A stretch of 25,295 nucleotides of DNA from Larix sibirica (GCA_004151065.3 NWUY0300041743.1:33617-58911); one strand, 5' to 3'. Counted from the stretch's first letter, positions 9,750 through 19,844 are shown. Program-made: numbers and translations. The notes: generated from the sequence alone by a model not told the origin.

Positions 9750-10215
9750 CTATTGAAGTTTCTAATATTGCCACTGGATATTTTGATGGAACAGCTGCAA
9801 ATGGATGCTGGGGTTTTCCTGATTATAAATCCTAATCATCACTTCAAATTATAGCGAAATTGCGGACCAGGCACAAATTCAAAAGTTGAATTCCTCTCAT
9901 TTTGGTGTCTCTTGAAAATTGTTGTTACCTTTGGTATTGACAAATTGAGGATTTTTGGTGACTCTAAGATGGTCATAGATTGGGCAAAAAATATCCTCAG
10001 AATCAACAATATCACTCTTCAACAGTGGTGCAGGAGAATTGCTTCTCTTATGAAATTGGTTCATGAATAGAAAATTGACCAAGGAGGCTCTAAACGACGC
10101 AGTCCATGCTCTTTCTAAGGAGGCTCTAAAGATTGATGATCCCCTATTAGTTTGGGAAGAATGGATAGATGATAACTTAGAGTTGCATGGTTGGACTCCA
10201 TTTTTTGATGATTAG
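9750..10215 (+). pseudogene. LINE copy 2: RNase H domain remnant
   Basis: RNase H removes the RNA strand during target-primed copying; some plant L1 lineages carry an Archaea-like RNase H at the C-terminus. Seen in several frames: GYFDGTAANG (first Asp), GTNSKVEFLSFW (the Glu position retained), LRIFGDSKMVIDWAKN (second Asp), then a downstream block with HALSKEALKIDDPLLVWEEW. The polyprotein ends FFDD followed by TAG at 10213-10215. There is a stop after DYKS and a frame shift near the HE junction. Confidence 0.75.
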
Positions 10216-10309
10216 GTTTGCTCATTCTGAACTGAAGCGTTTTCAAGGCTCGACTCCTTTTTTGATGATTAGGTTTGCTCAATCTGAACTGAAGCAGTTT
10301 TTGTTTTTT
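10194..10309 (+). repeat. 58-bp tandem duplication in LINE copy 2 3' end
   Basis: Units start at 10194 and 10252 with GACTCC and share TTTTTTGATGATTAGGTTTG and TCTGAACTGAAGC. The first unit holds the polyprotein stop codon, so the duplication repeats the stop and the first part of the 3' UTR. Confidence 0.85.
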
Positions 10310-10413
10310 TGATACTCTGCTTTTTTGGGACATATGGTATATTCTGGCTTAAGAGGTGTCTTTTTTTATTGATAATCCATATTTTTTTCTGGAAGCAGGT
10401 TGATGTAAGAGTT

Positions 10414-10469
10414 GTACTTTTTTATTTTTATAATAGCAAAAGTACCGGTTTTTTTCTTCTTGAAAAAAA
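10414..10469 (+). other. LINE 3' tail stem-loops, copy 2
   Basis: Stem one is GTACTTTT (10414-10421) with AAAAGTAC (10438-10445), fully complementary. Stem two is TTTTTTTC (10449-10456) with GAAAAAAA (10462-10469) around a five-base loop. The same two-part layout ends the other LINE copies. In many LINEs such a 3' structure is what the RT recognises; that role is inferred here. Confidence 0.6.
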
Positions 10470-10470
10470 G

Positions 10471-11181
10471 GAAAAGGAACCCATGATATAATATTCTGGA
10501 CTATTTTTCATTGATTTGGGGAGAATTTTCTCTTGTCCTACTCATTTTTTGGTACTACATAAATTAAATTATTTTGTGTACTTATGAAATGTAATTTTAT
10601 TATATTTGAATAAAATTGTGTTTTTATTTTTATTTTTATTAGTTCTTGTCTATGGCATAAACTTTATTTCTCACCTATTTCTGTTTTTTATTACTCCTCG
10701 ACTATGATATAGAGTATTTGATTCACTTTTCCCTATTAATCTATGTGGTGATTTCATTGGTTCATCTTGTGGTGATTTCATTTCCATTGAGATTTGCAGG
10801 ACATTAACAATAAGTATGCAAGAACTACGCATTGATTAGAAAGGACGGTATTGATAGATATGAACATATAGATTTAGTGGGTATTGTACAAAACATCCCA
10901 TACATTGTATGGAACCCTCAAAATGGAAAAATCAAGCATAGTAAAAATTTTATTTTTTCCATTTGGTAATGACTATGAAAAGTGGCAAATGTTATTTGGT
11001 GGTCTCTGTCACTATGCCACTTGCACGTGCGTGTAGTTGTCATTTCATTTATGATTTGCATTAACCCTACACCAATGAATATTGGGAAATTTGAATGCTT
11101 GAAATGATTCAATTTCTATTCTATATTTTTCATGTTAGTCTAGAGTCTAGTTAGCGTAATGTCTACAAGGTTGCTTCTCAA
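10471..11181. other. Gene-free AT-rich stretch
   Basis: Nothing coding is supported. A short direct repeat GTGGTGATTTCATT occurs twice near 10745-10780. The minus-strand frame at 10918-11112 has no domain. Confidence 0.5.
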
Positions 11182-11460
11182 ATGTATTTTTCTTTTTATT
11201 TATTTATTTTGTGGACAAGTGAGTCTCCTCTGGAATGTATTCTTTTGTTTTTGGGGATTTTGCAAACAAGTGAGTTAGAGATGAGGGTGTGGCCAAGGAT
11301 GACGAAGGATATGGGGAGGATTAGGTTGAGTACGATGGCCATGAAAACTTCCACCATTCCCAGAAACTACATCTCCTTTCTTTGCTTGTCCAATGTCTTG
11401 GCTTGCTCAAAGGATTCGAACCTGCACCTTCCTTGAGGATTCTTTTTCGATGAGCATTTG
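11182..11460 (-). repeat. Possible tRNA-derived SINE, degenerate
   Basis: On the minus strand GGTTCGAATCC at 11421-11411 is a good RNA polymerase III B box, and ATGCTCATCGA about 35 bases earlier is a weak A box. The far end is A-rich on the minus strand (AAATAAATAAATAAAAAG, near 11190-11210). The A-B spacing is short and I found no target-site duplication, so this is tentative. Plus-strand frames here have no domain. Confidence 0.3.
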
Positions 11461-12247
11461 CCAAGGAAGAATTCACTATAGTGCCCACAATGTTCTTAGT
11501 ATCAACACAAGGGATTTACAATATTTATAGTGGTAGTCTCTGATCTAACATGTAGTGATGCAAATCAAGAAATTATATTTTGGTGACTCTAGAGGCATAA
11601 CAAGGACATAATTTTTCACATCAATAGGAGCCAACATTCGAACTAATTGGTTTTCATTGGCATTAGGTCACCAAATATTTTCTATAGATGCAAATGTATT
11701 ATCTTTCACTGTGTATGACTATTTAAAACACAAAACAAAATAATAACATCCATGCTGTTCTTTTTTCGTTGTGGGTTTGATTATTGTGGTGTATACCCTT
11801 GTAATAATACCCATGTATACCGTTGTGGACGGTTCAATTAGGAATTCCTTGATACTGTGTCACTGCCCCTTGAACACATCAATTATGAAGTAGAATGAGT
11901 CCATGAAATGGTCATTTATCGCAATAACCCCAACTAATAGGTAGATAGATAGTTACTATCAAGGGTTATGACTTGTAGGTTCTTCAATAATCATAATTAA
12001 TACTAGTTAGATAGATAGTTACTATCGAGGGTTATGACTTGTAGGTTCTTCAATAATCATAATTAATCATAAGTATCTCATTGTGTTATCTAACTAAGAT
12101 CATTACCCTAGTTCATTTTAATGTGAACTATGATGTGGCATGTGCATTTGGATCCTTTGGTGCACAATTTGGTCATAACAAAGAACTACATCGTCTTTCA
12201 TAATCGGCAGGTTGTTGGCATGAAGGGTAAATTTGTTCTCCCAAATC
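11461..12247. other. Gene-free stretch
   Basis: Nothing coding or RNA-like is supported apart from the 66-bp tandem duplication at 11942-12073. Confidence 0.5.
11942..12073 (+). repeat. 66-bp tandem duplication
   Basis: Units begin at 11942 and 12008, both TAGATAGATAGTTACTATC, then GGGTTATGACTTGTAGG and onward with one mismatch early on. The similarity fades near 12070. It lies in non-coding DNA outside any LINE, so the duplication process is not specific to LINE sequence. Confidence 0.9.
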
Positions 12248-12263
12248 ACCTATACGGACTTTG

Positions 12264-12478
12264 TTTTTAATTGTGGTTCATCGACAAACTAATCCACAAA
12301 AGAATATTGATACCTGATATTCTAGAGAAACAAGCTATGGCTTGAAATACACTTAATGCAATCAAGCAATACATAGTCAAACTCGGCTCCCGAGGAGCAA
12401 GTGTCACAAAGCGAGATTTGAACCCAGGTGGGGAGGATAACAACATCCTCCCAACCACCTGATCTACACTCAATTGAC
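12264..12478 (-). mobile_element. tRNA-derived SINE 1
   Basis: Read on the minus strand from 12478 it starts GTCAATTGAG. An A box TAGATCAGGTGG (12466-12455) and a B box GGGTTCAAATC (12424-12414) are about 31 bases apart, as in a tRNA. It ends with AATTAAAAA at 12264. The flanks look like a target-site duplication: ACCTATACGGACTTTG at 12248-12263 and ACCTAT...CGGGGACTTTG at 12477-12497, with small indels. The acceptor and anticodon arms do not fold as a real tRNA, so it is a SINE rather than a tRNA gene. The head is clearly related to SINE 2. Confidence 0.7.
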
Positions 12479-12653
12479 CTATCTAGCGGGGACTTTGACC
12501 CTTGCCAATTCCACAGATTAGACCAATTTCGATAGATGACGGTTCATAATCAAATGGTTATCACGGGGCCCCTATTGGAGAAGGAACTCTATATTTCACT
12601 AGGTGGGTATTCATTCATACTAAGCATGTGTCCCAGTGAAGGGACCGCACTTT

Positions 12654-12810
12654 TTTTTTTCTTTTTTCATTGAAGAATTTCCACCTGCTATTCTCAAGGA
12701 GACTCAAGGTACAACCAGATACATCAAATACATGTCAAGAGTGAGACCTGAAACCGACTGGAAAAGAAGACAAACAAACAGCCCAACCACTCGACCAAAG
12801 CTTAGTTGAC
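12654..12810 (-). mobile_element. tRNA-derived SINE 2 with target-site duplication
   Basis: The minus strand starts GTCAACTAAGC at 12810. The A box is TGGTCGAGTGGTTGG (12797-12783) and a B-like box GGTTTCAGGTCTC lies at 12755-12743. It ends in ATTCTTCAATGAAAAAAG plus an A-run (12660-12651 on the plus strand is T10). It is flanked by a 19-base duplication, AGYGAAGGGACCRCACTTT, at 12635-12653 and 12811-12829 (two mismatches). The whole element is about 157 bp. Boxes, A-tail and duplication together make a retroposed pol III element well supported. The tail resembles the LINE 3' ends in this window. Confidence 0.85.
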
Positions 12811-12829
12811 AGCGAAGGGACCACACTTT

Positions 12830-13424
12830 ATAAGGCCATTTGTTCGAGATTCATGCATTTATGGTTTTTCCAATTGAATAATTTCATTAATATACCTAAC
12901 CAATCAACTTGTTTCTTTACATATTTCATAGAGATAATCAAATGTGAGGCATCAATGTAATAGTAGAGATCGATGTTCCTGGACATGCTAGCTCATGGTA
13001 TGTTTATAGATAATAAACATTCTCCTTCCACTAAAGTTTCAAATCATGCAATTATGAATTTATCAAATCACAAGTGAAAATGTAGTTAATAGATGCTTGA
13101 ATTTGTATGATAGTAATTAGCCTCGAGATTATATTCTATCAGGAAAAGAGGACCTAATTCCTAGAAACTAATAAAAATCAATGAAATATTGGTTATGGAA
13201 GCTTGCATATGGAGTAGGAAAAAAAAAAGTATACATATTTACATAGTGTACATCTATAGCTGCAAAATAATGTTACGACATTGCCTTGACATAATGGACA
13301 TAACCAACATATTAGAGAATGTACCAAAGCACGTCATAGTGATATTTAATATGTTCTCACGTGAAGGCACGGTAAGTCAAAGTTTAGACCAACACCATAC
13401 GAAATGATATCCAAATGAAGGCCA
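12830..13424. other. Gene-free stretch
   Basis: No supported gene. The plus-strand frame at 13189-13407 shows no domain and is likely chance. Confidence 0.5.
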
Positions 13425-13720
13425 TGTTTGAGTATTAGGTTTGATGTAAATGCCATTCTGTAGCTTTATCTGTTTTGGGTTTTTGTTCTGATGATCCTTT
13501 CTACTTGTTTGTTGTTAAATGGGTCATGGTTTGCCTAGAGGGTGTTTTTGGGGGAGCTACAGGTTTGTTGATGCTTATTGCCACTATTTTGTAAACTCAT
13601 AATGGGTTGGGATAGGACGGATATTGTTATATCATGCATGTACTCTGTAACTTTGATTTCCCTATGAAATAAGAAGTTACTTGCTTTTTTCTTCCTGAAA
13701 AAAGGTTCGATTTATAAATA
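13425..13720 (+). mobile_element. LINE 3' tail only (extreme 5' truncation)
   Basis: About 296 bases of T/G-rich sequence end in the same tail as LINE copies 2 and 3. Stem one is GTAACTT (13647-13653) with AAGTTAC (13674-13680). Stem two is CTTTTTTC (13684-13691) with GAAAAAAG (13697-13704). GTAACTTTGATTT is identical to LINE copy 3. A seven-base match AAGGCCA at 13418-13424 and 13721-13727 could be the target-site duplication; it is short and could be chance. No coding part remains. Confidence 0.6.
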
Positions 13721-13727
13721 AAGGCCA

Positions 13728-15480
13728 CTTTATTTTTAGTTTTTCCATATGGGTATTTTCAAGGTGACGTGTACTTATTTTCTTTCAAGGTGACATGTAA
13801 TCTTTGCAATACTGGCAATTTTCTTTCATAATTTTAATACCATGAAGGTACATGTGCAAAATGGGGCAAATTAATATCATATGTAGCATAAAAAAATCAT
13901 TTTTAACTATAACTCATGTAGGCTACTAAGACATAATTTATTGCAACATTCCTATGTCGTTTAAGGCACTTTTCTAATTCCAAATAGTAACAACAAACTC
14001 AAGCATATACTCTTTTCTTTTACAAGGGATCTTCAACAATCCTAAAATTATAGATTATTCCTCCTATACTCTACATTGAATTCATTACTAGCTTTGCTGA
14101 ATTATTATAGTCCTTTCATGAAGCTTGAAAGTTCTGGTTGGCATGCTTTTGTACTCGACATGGAATTTATTAATGATGGTTGGGGCCCTCCAATAATTTT
14201 AAGGATGATTCCCTTTTGATGTAGATATGTGGTGATTGAAATAAATTGTGTTAATGCTTGTTGTCATTAACTAAACAAAAAGTTAGTTCAATGGCACACG
14301 AATACAATAAGTTACAAAATTCACACATGCAAATGAAGATAGATTTTTCCCATAGATAATTGTTATAGTTTTTATTAAAACCACATTATTAATAGTTCAT
14401 GAGTCTCAGTCTAGAAAGGTAGTTTGTGTGCCAAAATAGAGAACCTTTTCTCCAAACCAAGTTCGTACATTTATACAAAATAGAGGTTATGAAGATGAAG
14501 TGATTCAACTTCCATGACCTTTTGTCTTCCTTTTACTTTGAAACTACTCTTGTAGTCTTAGAAAAGTTAGATATAATTGGAACATAAAAGGCCATGTTGG
14601 GTCTCACATTGAAAATAGAATTCTTAGAATGCAATATGATAATTTATTTGGGCAACGACCAAGTTTCGATGGGGAAATATTGAATAACTAAAAATGACCT
14701 TGGACTCTTTAAGTTCTGGATGTGAAGGACATGTCATCCATTTAGACCAATTTCCTTGCACTCCTTTTCTTGCTTCCCAATGCACATCTTTGTCCTCCTG
14801 CTTCAAAGTTGTTCCAATCTACTTGCAACTACCTTTCAAGATGACTATCAATTGCATGTAGTTTATTAGATTGGAACATGAAATAAGAAATATCAATAGA
14901 TTCAAATGTAGAGTAAAATAAGTTACATTGTAGGATCTCTATCCATTGCCTGGTAGCCCCTTCCAACTTTGAAGAGTTGAAAGTTCCTTCAATCATATAT
15001 TTACGAAATTGAAAAGAAAGGGGTCCTCCCTTATGATTTTCATTATTGGGATACAGAGTCACCTATAAATTCCAATTATGCTTAAATGGACTCATCCCAT
15101 ACCATTACCAAATGGTTTCTTTGTATTTATTTTCTTAAAAAGGTTGATGAGACCCACTTCTATCTTTTAATATCATGTCCTTGTAGGACATGTAGGAATG
15201 AATTTCCTCATTAATCTTGTTCGTACTATATCGAAAATTCAATTTATGTAGTTTTTATAATGTTTTGGATTGAATTTGTCTGATGGGATGGCACCCCCTT
15301 GGTTTCAGAATGATGCCACTATTGGTTGTAGGCATTATGTGAGCTGCATGCAATCATAATGTGAGTTAAGGGGTACTGATCTTGCATTGGATTCATTAAT
15401 AGGAGCACCTATAGACTTGACTGACTAAGTGGTGGACACATTAATATGAGGTCATTAATGTGATATGGGCGGAGGCGTTA
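13728..15480. other. Long stretch without a supported gene
   Basis: AT-rich, with short frames on both strands. The minus-strand frame 14829-15062 (77 codons, containing LEGATRQWIEILQ) and the next one at 14624-14806 could be an old gene remnant, but no domain is recognisable. No tRNA-like box pair or clear tandem repeat was seen. Confidence 0.45.
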
Positions 15481-15510
15481 GTGCCCATTTTTCAAACCTC
15501 TCCCATGAGG

Positions 15511-15785
15511 CTTTCTTGGGTAGAATATTGAGAACATCGTCCTACCTCGGCTTTAACTCTGGGTTTGTCTTCTTAATCAAATTGTTCAAACCCTCTTCTT
15601 ATTTTATCACCATGCCTCAATTTCATTATGGGATGGAATATCGAAGGCCTTCTCGGGCATAATATATGAAACATTGCCCAACTTCAGCTCGAGGTCTATC
15701 CTCTAAATTAGTGTGTTTGGATATCAAAGGATTTCTTGGGCGGAATATAAAAACATCACCTGACTCTGGTCTCATCTTCTAAATT
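15511..15785 (+). repeat. Degenerate threefold repeat
   Basis: Three related segments begin near 15511, 15649 and 15731. Each has a version of TTCTTGGGC-GAATAT followed by AACATC-CC, then CTTCTAAATTA. The spacing is uneven (about 140 and 80 bases) and the copies are diverged. The short frame 15465-15662 crosses the first two copies and is not thought to be a gene. Confidence 0.4.
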
Positions 15786-15789
15786 AAAG

Positions 15790-16586
15790 TTTTCATGATA
15801 GTATTTTTTTATCTTCGATTCGGTTCAAAGTTTACAGCAACCAGGTTTTTCATGGTGTTATGATCATGATCATGACATCAAAGTAGAAATCCTTCCTAAA
15901 TCCCAAATTAGTTATTTATTTCATATTAGGGCATTTCAAGATGTTTATGGAATTTGCATTTTTGTCATTTTGCTTACCAAGTTGAGGTTTCTCTATTGAA
16001 GTTTCGTATGTGTGGCTCAAGGATGACACAACTCATAGGTTGGGAGAAGAGTTTATTCTTCGATTGGTGACATATTTTCTATTAGAATTCCCATGGTAAT
16101 GGCTCATAGATCATTTGATCTCCACTGTGAAGTCCTTGCTTGACGATCTTTTATGTGAGGGTGCCAAGGGCATCTCATTCACTTTTTCTTGCTCTACCTC
16201 CTTGACCTCATCTACAGTATGATTCTTGGAGCTGAAGTATGAACAAGGTTTTTTTTTATATAATGAGAACAAATATTTTGTATTTAAAAAAACTACGACC
16301 AAACCATATAGTGTTGTAATACAAAATTGGGGGCATATTTCCCTTGCTCTTGTGCTTGTGCTTGATTATTCATGAAAGTCTATTTTGCCTCCTGTTACAT
16401 ATATCTTACTAGAGTTGCTTATTTTGCATTCAAAATGGCAAGTATGTTGCCTTACAAATTGTCTTACTATAAAATTTACATAGCATTGTTATATGGCAAA
16501 TTTAGGAAAGGACCTTTCCATGGTGATCTATTGATGTTCCTCTTGTCTTGGAGAGTTGAGCTTCCTCCAATGGATATTTTGGAGGA
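15790..16586. other. Stretch without a supported gene
   Basis: The minus-strand frame 16302-16111 has a charged C-terminal part (VDEVKEVEQEKVNEMP) but no known domain. It lies downstream, on the same strand, of the coiled-coil remnant at 16587-17160 and might belong to it. Confidence 0.4.
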
Positions 16587-17160
16587 TTCTAGATCATTTT
16601 TTCTTCTATGGTTTTTTGCATCTCTAAGCCGTAGTTGTCTATTGAATGAGTAGTGGGAAAGTACGAGGAATCAATTTCTCTTGCCAATTTCTTACTTTGC
16701 TCCATTTGTTCCATTTGTTCCATCATCTCCTTGTATTTTTCATCAATGTCATCCAACTTGTTATTAGTATCACTTGCTATTGTCTCATTCCTTTGTTTGT
16801 TTATCTTTATTGCTTCCATTTGGAACTCGATTTCTTCAATTTGTTGATTCTGATATTGCTTCTCTTCTTCATGGCCTTGTTGCCATTTCTTCGTCTATTT
16901 ATCTAGCGTCCTTGCGAGCAGGCCATGGCATTCTTGCAACTTTTCCATGTGACTTTCACATCTCCAAAGGCCTCATCTTAGATCATATGAGTCACATATT
17001 ACACACCTATTGTTATGGTGATGCTTTATATTTCTCTACATATATAGTATTGATTTTCCTCTCATGTATGGATCTTAGACCTTTGTGAAGCAAGTCCACA
17101 CTTGCCTTTGCACTCCTAAACTCATTGCTACCTTGTGCACTCAAACTATCTCAAATTATG
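16587..17160 (-). pseudogene. Coiled-coil protein remnant
   Basis: On the minus strand a frame from about 17150 to 17020 gives SLSAQGSNEFRSAKASVDLL and then a basic stretch. After a break, about 16965-16587 gives HMEKLQECHGLLARTLDK, one stop, then QQIEEIEFQMEAIKINKQ and DDIDEKYKEMMEQMEQMEQ, ending KTIEEKMI with TAG. The heptad-like Glu/Lys/Met/Leu pattern predicts a long coiled coil. EQMEQMEQ comes from a short in-frame repeat (16690-16720). I do not recognise the family; it could be a captured host gene fragment or part of a retroelement. It contains stops and at least one frame break, so it is not intact. Confidence 0.45.
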
Positions 17161-17195
17161 GGCTTGGTTATTTCTGATAATGGATTCTTCCTTTC

Positions 17196-17504
17196 TTAGA
17201 GGATTCTATATCCTTGATCGAGCATGTAGGGAGGGAGGTATCTCCCCCATGCTTTACTCCCTCTCACCTCCAAGTGTTTATCATCAACATGTTGTGTGAA
17301 GGTTGTTCGATAGTGTCCTCCGTGTATGCTTGGCTTGTCATGGATTACTTGTCGATGCGGCATTTCGATTTTGTGTTGGATTACAAACAAATTACTCTCT
17401 GTGTTGATTATGCTCCTTATCATATCCTTGCGTGTGATAACAACCAATTTCACAAGAGGTGGCTTGTTGTTAAGGGTCCTCATTTTTTGCCTTAATTTTT
17501 TCAT
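17196..17504 (-). other. Minus-strand open frame downstream of RNase H remnant
   Basis: This frame continues directly from the RNase H remnant for about 100 codons. Past the first 15 or so residues (the expected RNase H C-terminal end) it shows no motif. A plus-strand frame also covers the region (17214-17495). It is probably non-coding 3' sequence of the element. Confidence 0.3.
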
Positions 17505-17875
17505 TTCAAGAATTGCAACTTGATTTGCTTGAGAATTGGATTCCTTGTTTTGATTTCGCAGTGCTTGAAAGTATGAAATTTTGGTGAATGTTTTGGCTAT
17601 TGGTTACACCCTCCAGATTTGCTTGGATAGCATCGCATCTTTAGGAATTGAGGAGTTGCTCATATGATTGATAATGATTGCATAGTCCCCTATTAAAGTG
17701 ATGTTTTAAATGCCCATTTCCTAACTGAGTAGTAAACCTTGACAGAATGCTAAAATTTATGCTTGGTTATTGGTTGCCTCCCCTATGCCCCATGTGTAGG
17801 CTTGTACTTGAGTTCCTTCGGGATCAATTATGATCCTCCTGGTCCTGCCACCCATTAAATTTGGCTATAGATTTA
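17505..17875 (-). pseudogene. RNase H domain remnant, antisense to the LINEs
   Basis: The minus strand encodes a recognisable plant-retroelement RNase H. Near 17850 is a KFNG-type start, where the first catalytic Asp (FDG) has become Asn, followed by a one-base shift into IIIDPEGTQVQAYTWG. Next is ATNNQA, a stop exactly at the catalytic Glu codon (TAA, 17757-17759), then ILAFCQGLLL. The second-Asp motif is ITLIGDYAIIINHM. The end is ISYFQALRNQNKESNSQANQ, corresponding to the R-x-x-N-x-x-A-D block. At least four stops occur. It is more diverged from the LINE RNase H copies than they are from each other, so it derives from another element family. The rest of that element is not visible upstream, where the SINE-like repeats begin. 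Confidence 0.7.
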
Positions 17876-17880
17876 ACAGT

Positions 17881-18098
17881 TAGTGTCTAGTCTTAAAGTT
17901 GACAATAGGGTGGGTTTGATCCACTTATGTATGTCTGGGGAGTGTAATGCAAGCTTGACACATTTGACCACTACCCCTGGGTTCCCCCATGGAAACCTTA
18001 GAGGTTGGATGTTGTCATGGGAATTAAACCTTGGTCATTGGTGAGGTCATCGGTGAAAAACTCTTCATTCTTAACCGATGGATCAAACCTGTTTGGGA
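17881..18098 (-). repeat. SINE-like repeat, copy A
   Basis: About 215 bases match 18125-18315. Shared blocks include TTTGATCCACTTATG, CTGGGTTCC and GTGAAAAACTC. On the minus strand GGTTTAATTCCC could be a decayed B box and TTTGATCCATCGGTTAAG a decayed A box. Copy A has about 13 extra bases that repeat GTGAGGTCATCG-like sequence. A tRNA origin is tentative. Confidence 0.55.
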
Positions 18099-18124
18099 AA
18101 AAAATTTGTTGTAGCCATAAGAAG

Positions 18125-18315
18125 TAGTGTTTGGTCTCAAGGATGACAAGAGGATGGGATTTGATCCACTTATGTGATACAAGCCTCACATGTTTGACCA
18201 ATACCTCTGGGTTCCCTCATGGCAACCTTAGGGGCCAGAGACCCTCATGGGAGTTCAACCTTGGTCACTAGTGAAAAACTCCTCATTCCTCACCAATGGA
18301 TCCAACTCCTTTGAG
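18125..18315 (-). repeat. SINE-like repeat, copy B
   Basis: Second copy, same orientation, starting 244 bases after copy A. On the minus strand TTGGATCCATTGGTGAGG resembles an A box, and GGTTGAACTCCC about 45 bases later resembles a B box, which is tRNA-like spacing. There is no A-tail or target-site duplication. It could be an old SINE pair or a local duplication of one repeat; about 26 unique bases separate the copies. Confidence 0.55.
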
Positions 18316-19799
18316 CATATTAATGATGATTTTTATTAATGCCATTCAAGGATTTTAAGAATAAGCTTCATCTTAGTTTCCCGCATTAGATGAGAATGTC
18401 ATCAACACCTTCTTTTGTAGTTGACAACTTTGTTAATGGAGGCTTGAGGGTTTGGCTAAGAATCCTTGAAAGACCATTTATTTTGCGAATTGTTTAAACA
18501 CTCAGTGCTCTTCATCATTATAGCAGAAGTGAGCTTTTGTATATACCTTCTCTACCTCATGATTCACTTTTACCCCAGGCTCGAGAATGTTGACGTTGAT
18601 GGTGTTTTTGGTATTGTAGCAACTTCTCTTCAGGGTTTCTAGAAGAAGAATATCTTTGATAGCTTTGTCCTTCACTGTGGACACCTATATGGGTGATAGA
18701 TTCAACATACCACATGTTGATGTGCTAGTGCTTGATATCATGAGTGTGGTGGATTGGGTGATGTTGTACACGTGTTTTTTGGTGCCCTAGGCCTCAACAG
18801 TCATGGAAAGTCCTAAGGGATTCATAGATATGCAACTGATTGGGCATGGGATTCTCTTATAAAATATGAAGATTGGTCTCTTAAATGATTACTATAAAAT
18901 GGAAATAAAAAAGAACAAACCATAATTTTTTTAGTGCAACTCATTAAAAATTAACTACTATATCCAATTGTTCTAGACACAAATTCATAATCAAAAGCAG
19001 TGTCCATGTACATTTAAATCAATTCACAAGAAGGGTATCAACAACACATAGCACAAACTTTTTTCCATTTCCATATGATTCCCAAAATTTATAGAGCACC
19101 AAACCTCCAATCTCTTTAAGTCCCAAAAAAACAAGTTTTACATTGCAATAAACACAACACGTCCTTGTAATAAGCATCTTAACTTCTACCCAAATGCATG
19201 GATATATGTAATTCACTTTACTGCATGTAACAGTCTCAAATTATTTAGTATGACATTGTAGCTACCACTAACTTACCTATGATATCCCTATGCCAATGTG
19301 CCCTCACTCTACCTCTAATATCCCTAAGCCAATGCACCTTTGTTGTAATGCACAACCTTAAATGGAACTTGAGGCATTGTCTTCATAATAACACTATAGA
19401 ACATTCTACACACTTTTTTCTTTTTCTTTTTCTAGAAGATGGTAAAACCTATTGTAACTCAGTTGTCAAATTAGTAGTGAGGATAACCATCACTGGCTAC
19501 TATTTGCACATGTGAGTTGACTCATCACCATAATTCAAGGAAAACTACACCACTTAAAATAGCCCACTGGTGGTTTGTAAGGGGGCAAACTTCCACTCCT
19601 ATCAAATGCCTTTAAGTCTTCGGCCATTAACTTGTTTCCTTACGTTCGAAGAAAGTGAGCTCTTAGCCAATCAAAAGTAGTTTTAGATTTTACTCCCAGA
19701 CCATAACATTTTACACACATTTAGTCAACTAATTATACACTATTTACTCTCGTTTTTCCTTTTAAAACTAATATATAAACATTGCATTATATTGCCACC
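18316..19799. other. Stretch without a supported gene
   Basis: Short frames on both strands (for example 18684-18502 minus and 19279-19515 plus) show no domain. A pyrimidine-rich run TTTTTTCTTTTTCTTTTTCT lies near 19412-19432. No RNA gene or clear repeat was seen. Confidence 0.5.
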
Positions 19800-19844
19800 C
19801 ATTTGAGAGCATGAATGATAAAAATATCACATAATATCTATTAG

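Larger units (their letters stand above)
8045..10470 (+). mobile_element. LINE copy 2 (L1-type, 5'-truncated)
   Basis: A 5'-truncated non-LTR retrotransposon with the end of RT, a zinc-binding domain, an RNase H and a 3' UTR with the shared stem-loop tail. The 5' edge falls inside a 62-bp duplication, so it is approximate. It directly follows the tail of copy 1. No clear target-site duplication was found. Confidence 0.75.

Noticed and set aside
11942-12073. Start of a CRISPR-like array or satellite
   Set aside because: Only two units with no spacers; a simple tandem duplication explains it.
12414-12478. A functional tRNA gene on the minus strand
   Set aside because: A and B boxes are present but the acceptor and anticodon arms do not fold, and target-site duplications mark it as a SINE.
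13418-13727. AAGGCCA as a firm target-site duplication of the LINE tail
   Set aside because: Seven bases only, and similar motifs occur elsewhere in the window, so it is kept as a possibility rather than a call.
14829-15062. 77-codon minus-strand frame
   Set aside because: No known motif and no conserved neighbour; could be a remnant but chance is as likely.
15465-15662. 65-codon plus-strand frame
   Set aside because: It spans two copies of a degenerate repeat and has no domain.
17214-17495. Plus-strand 93-codon frame
   Set aside because: It lies opposite a minus-strand frame continuing from the RNase H remnant and has no domain.
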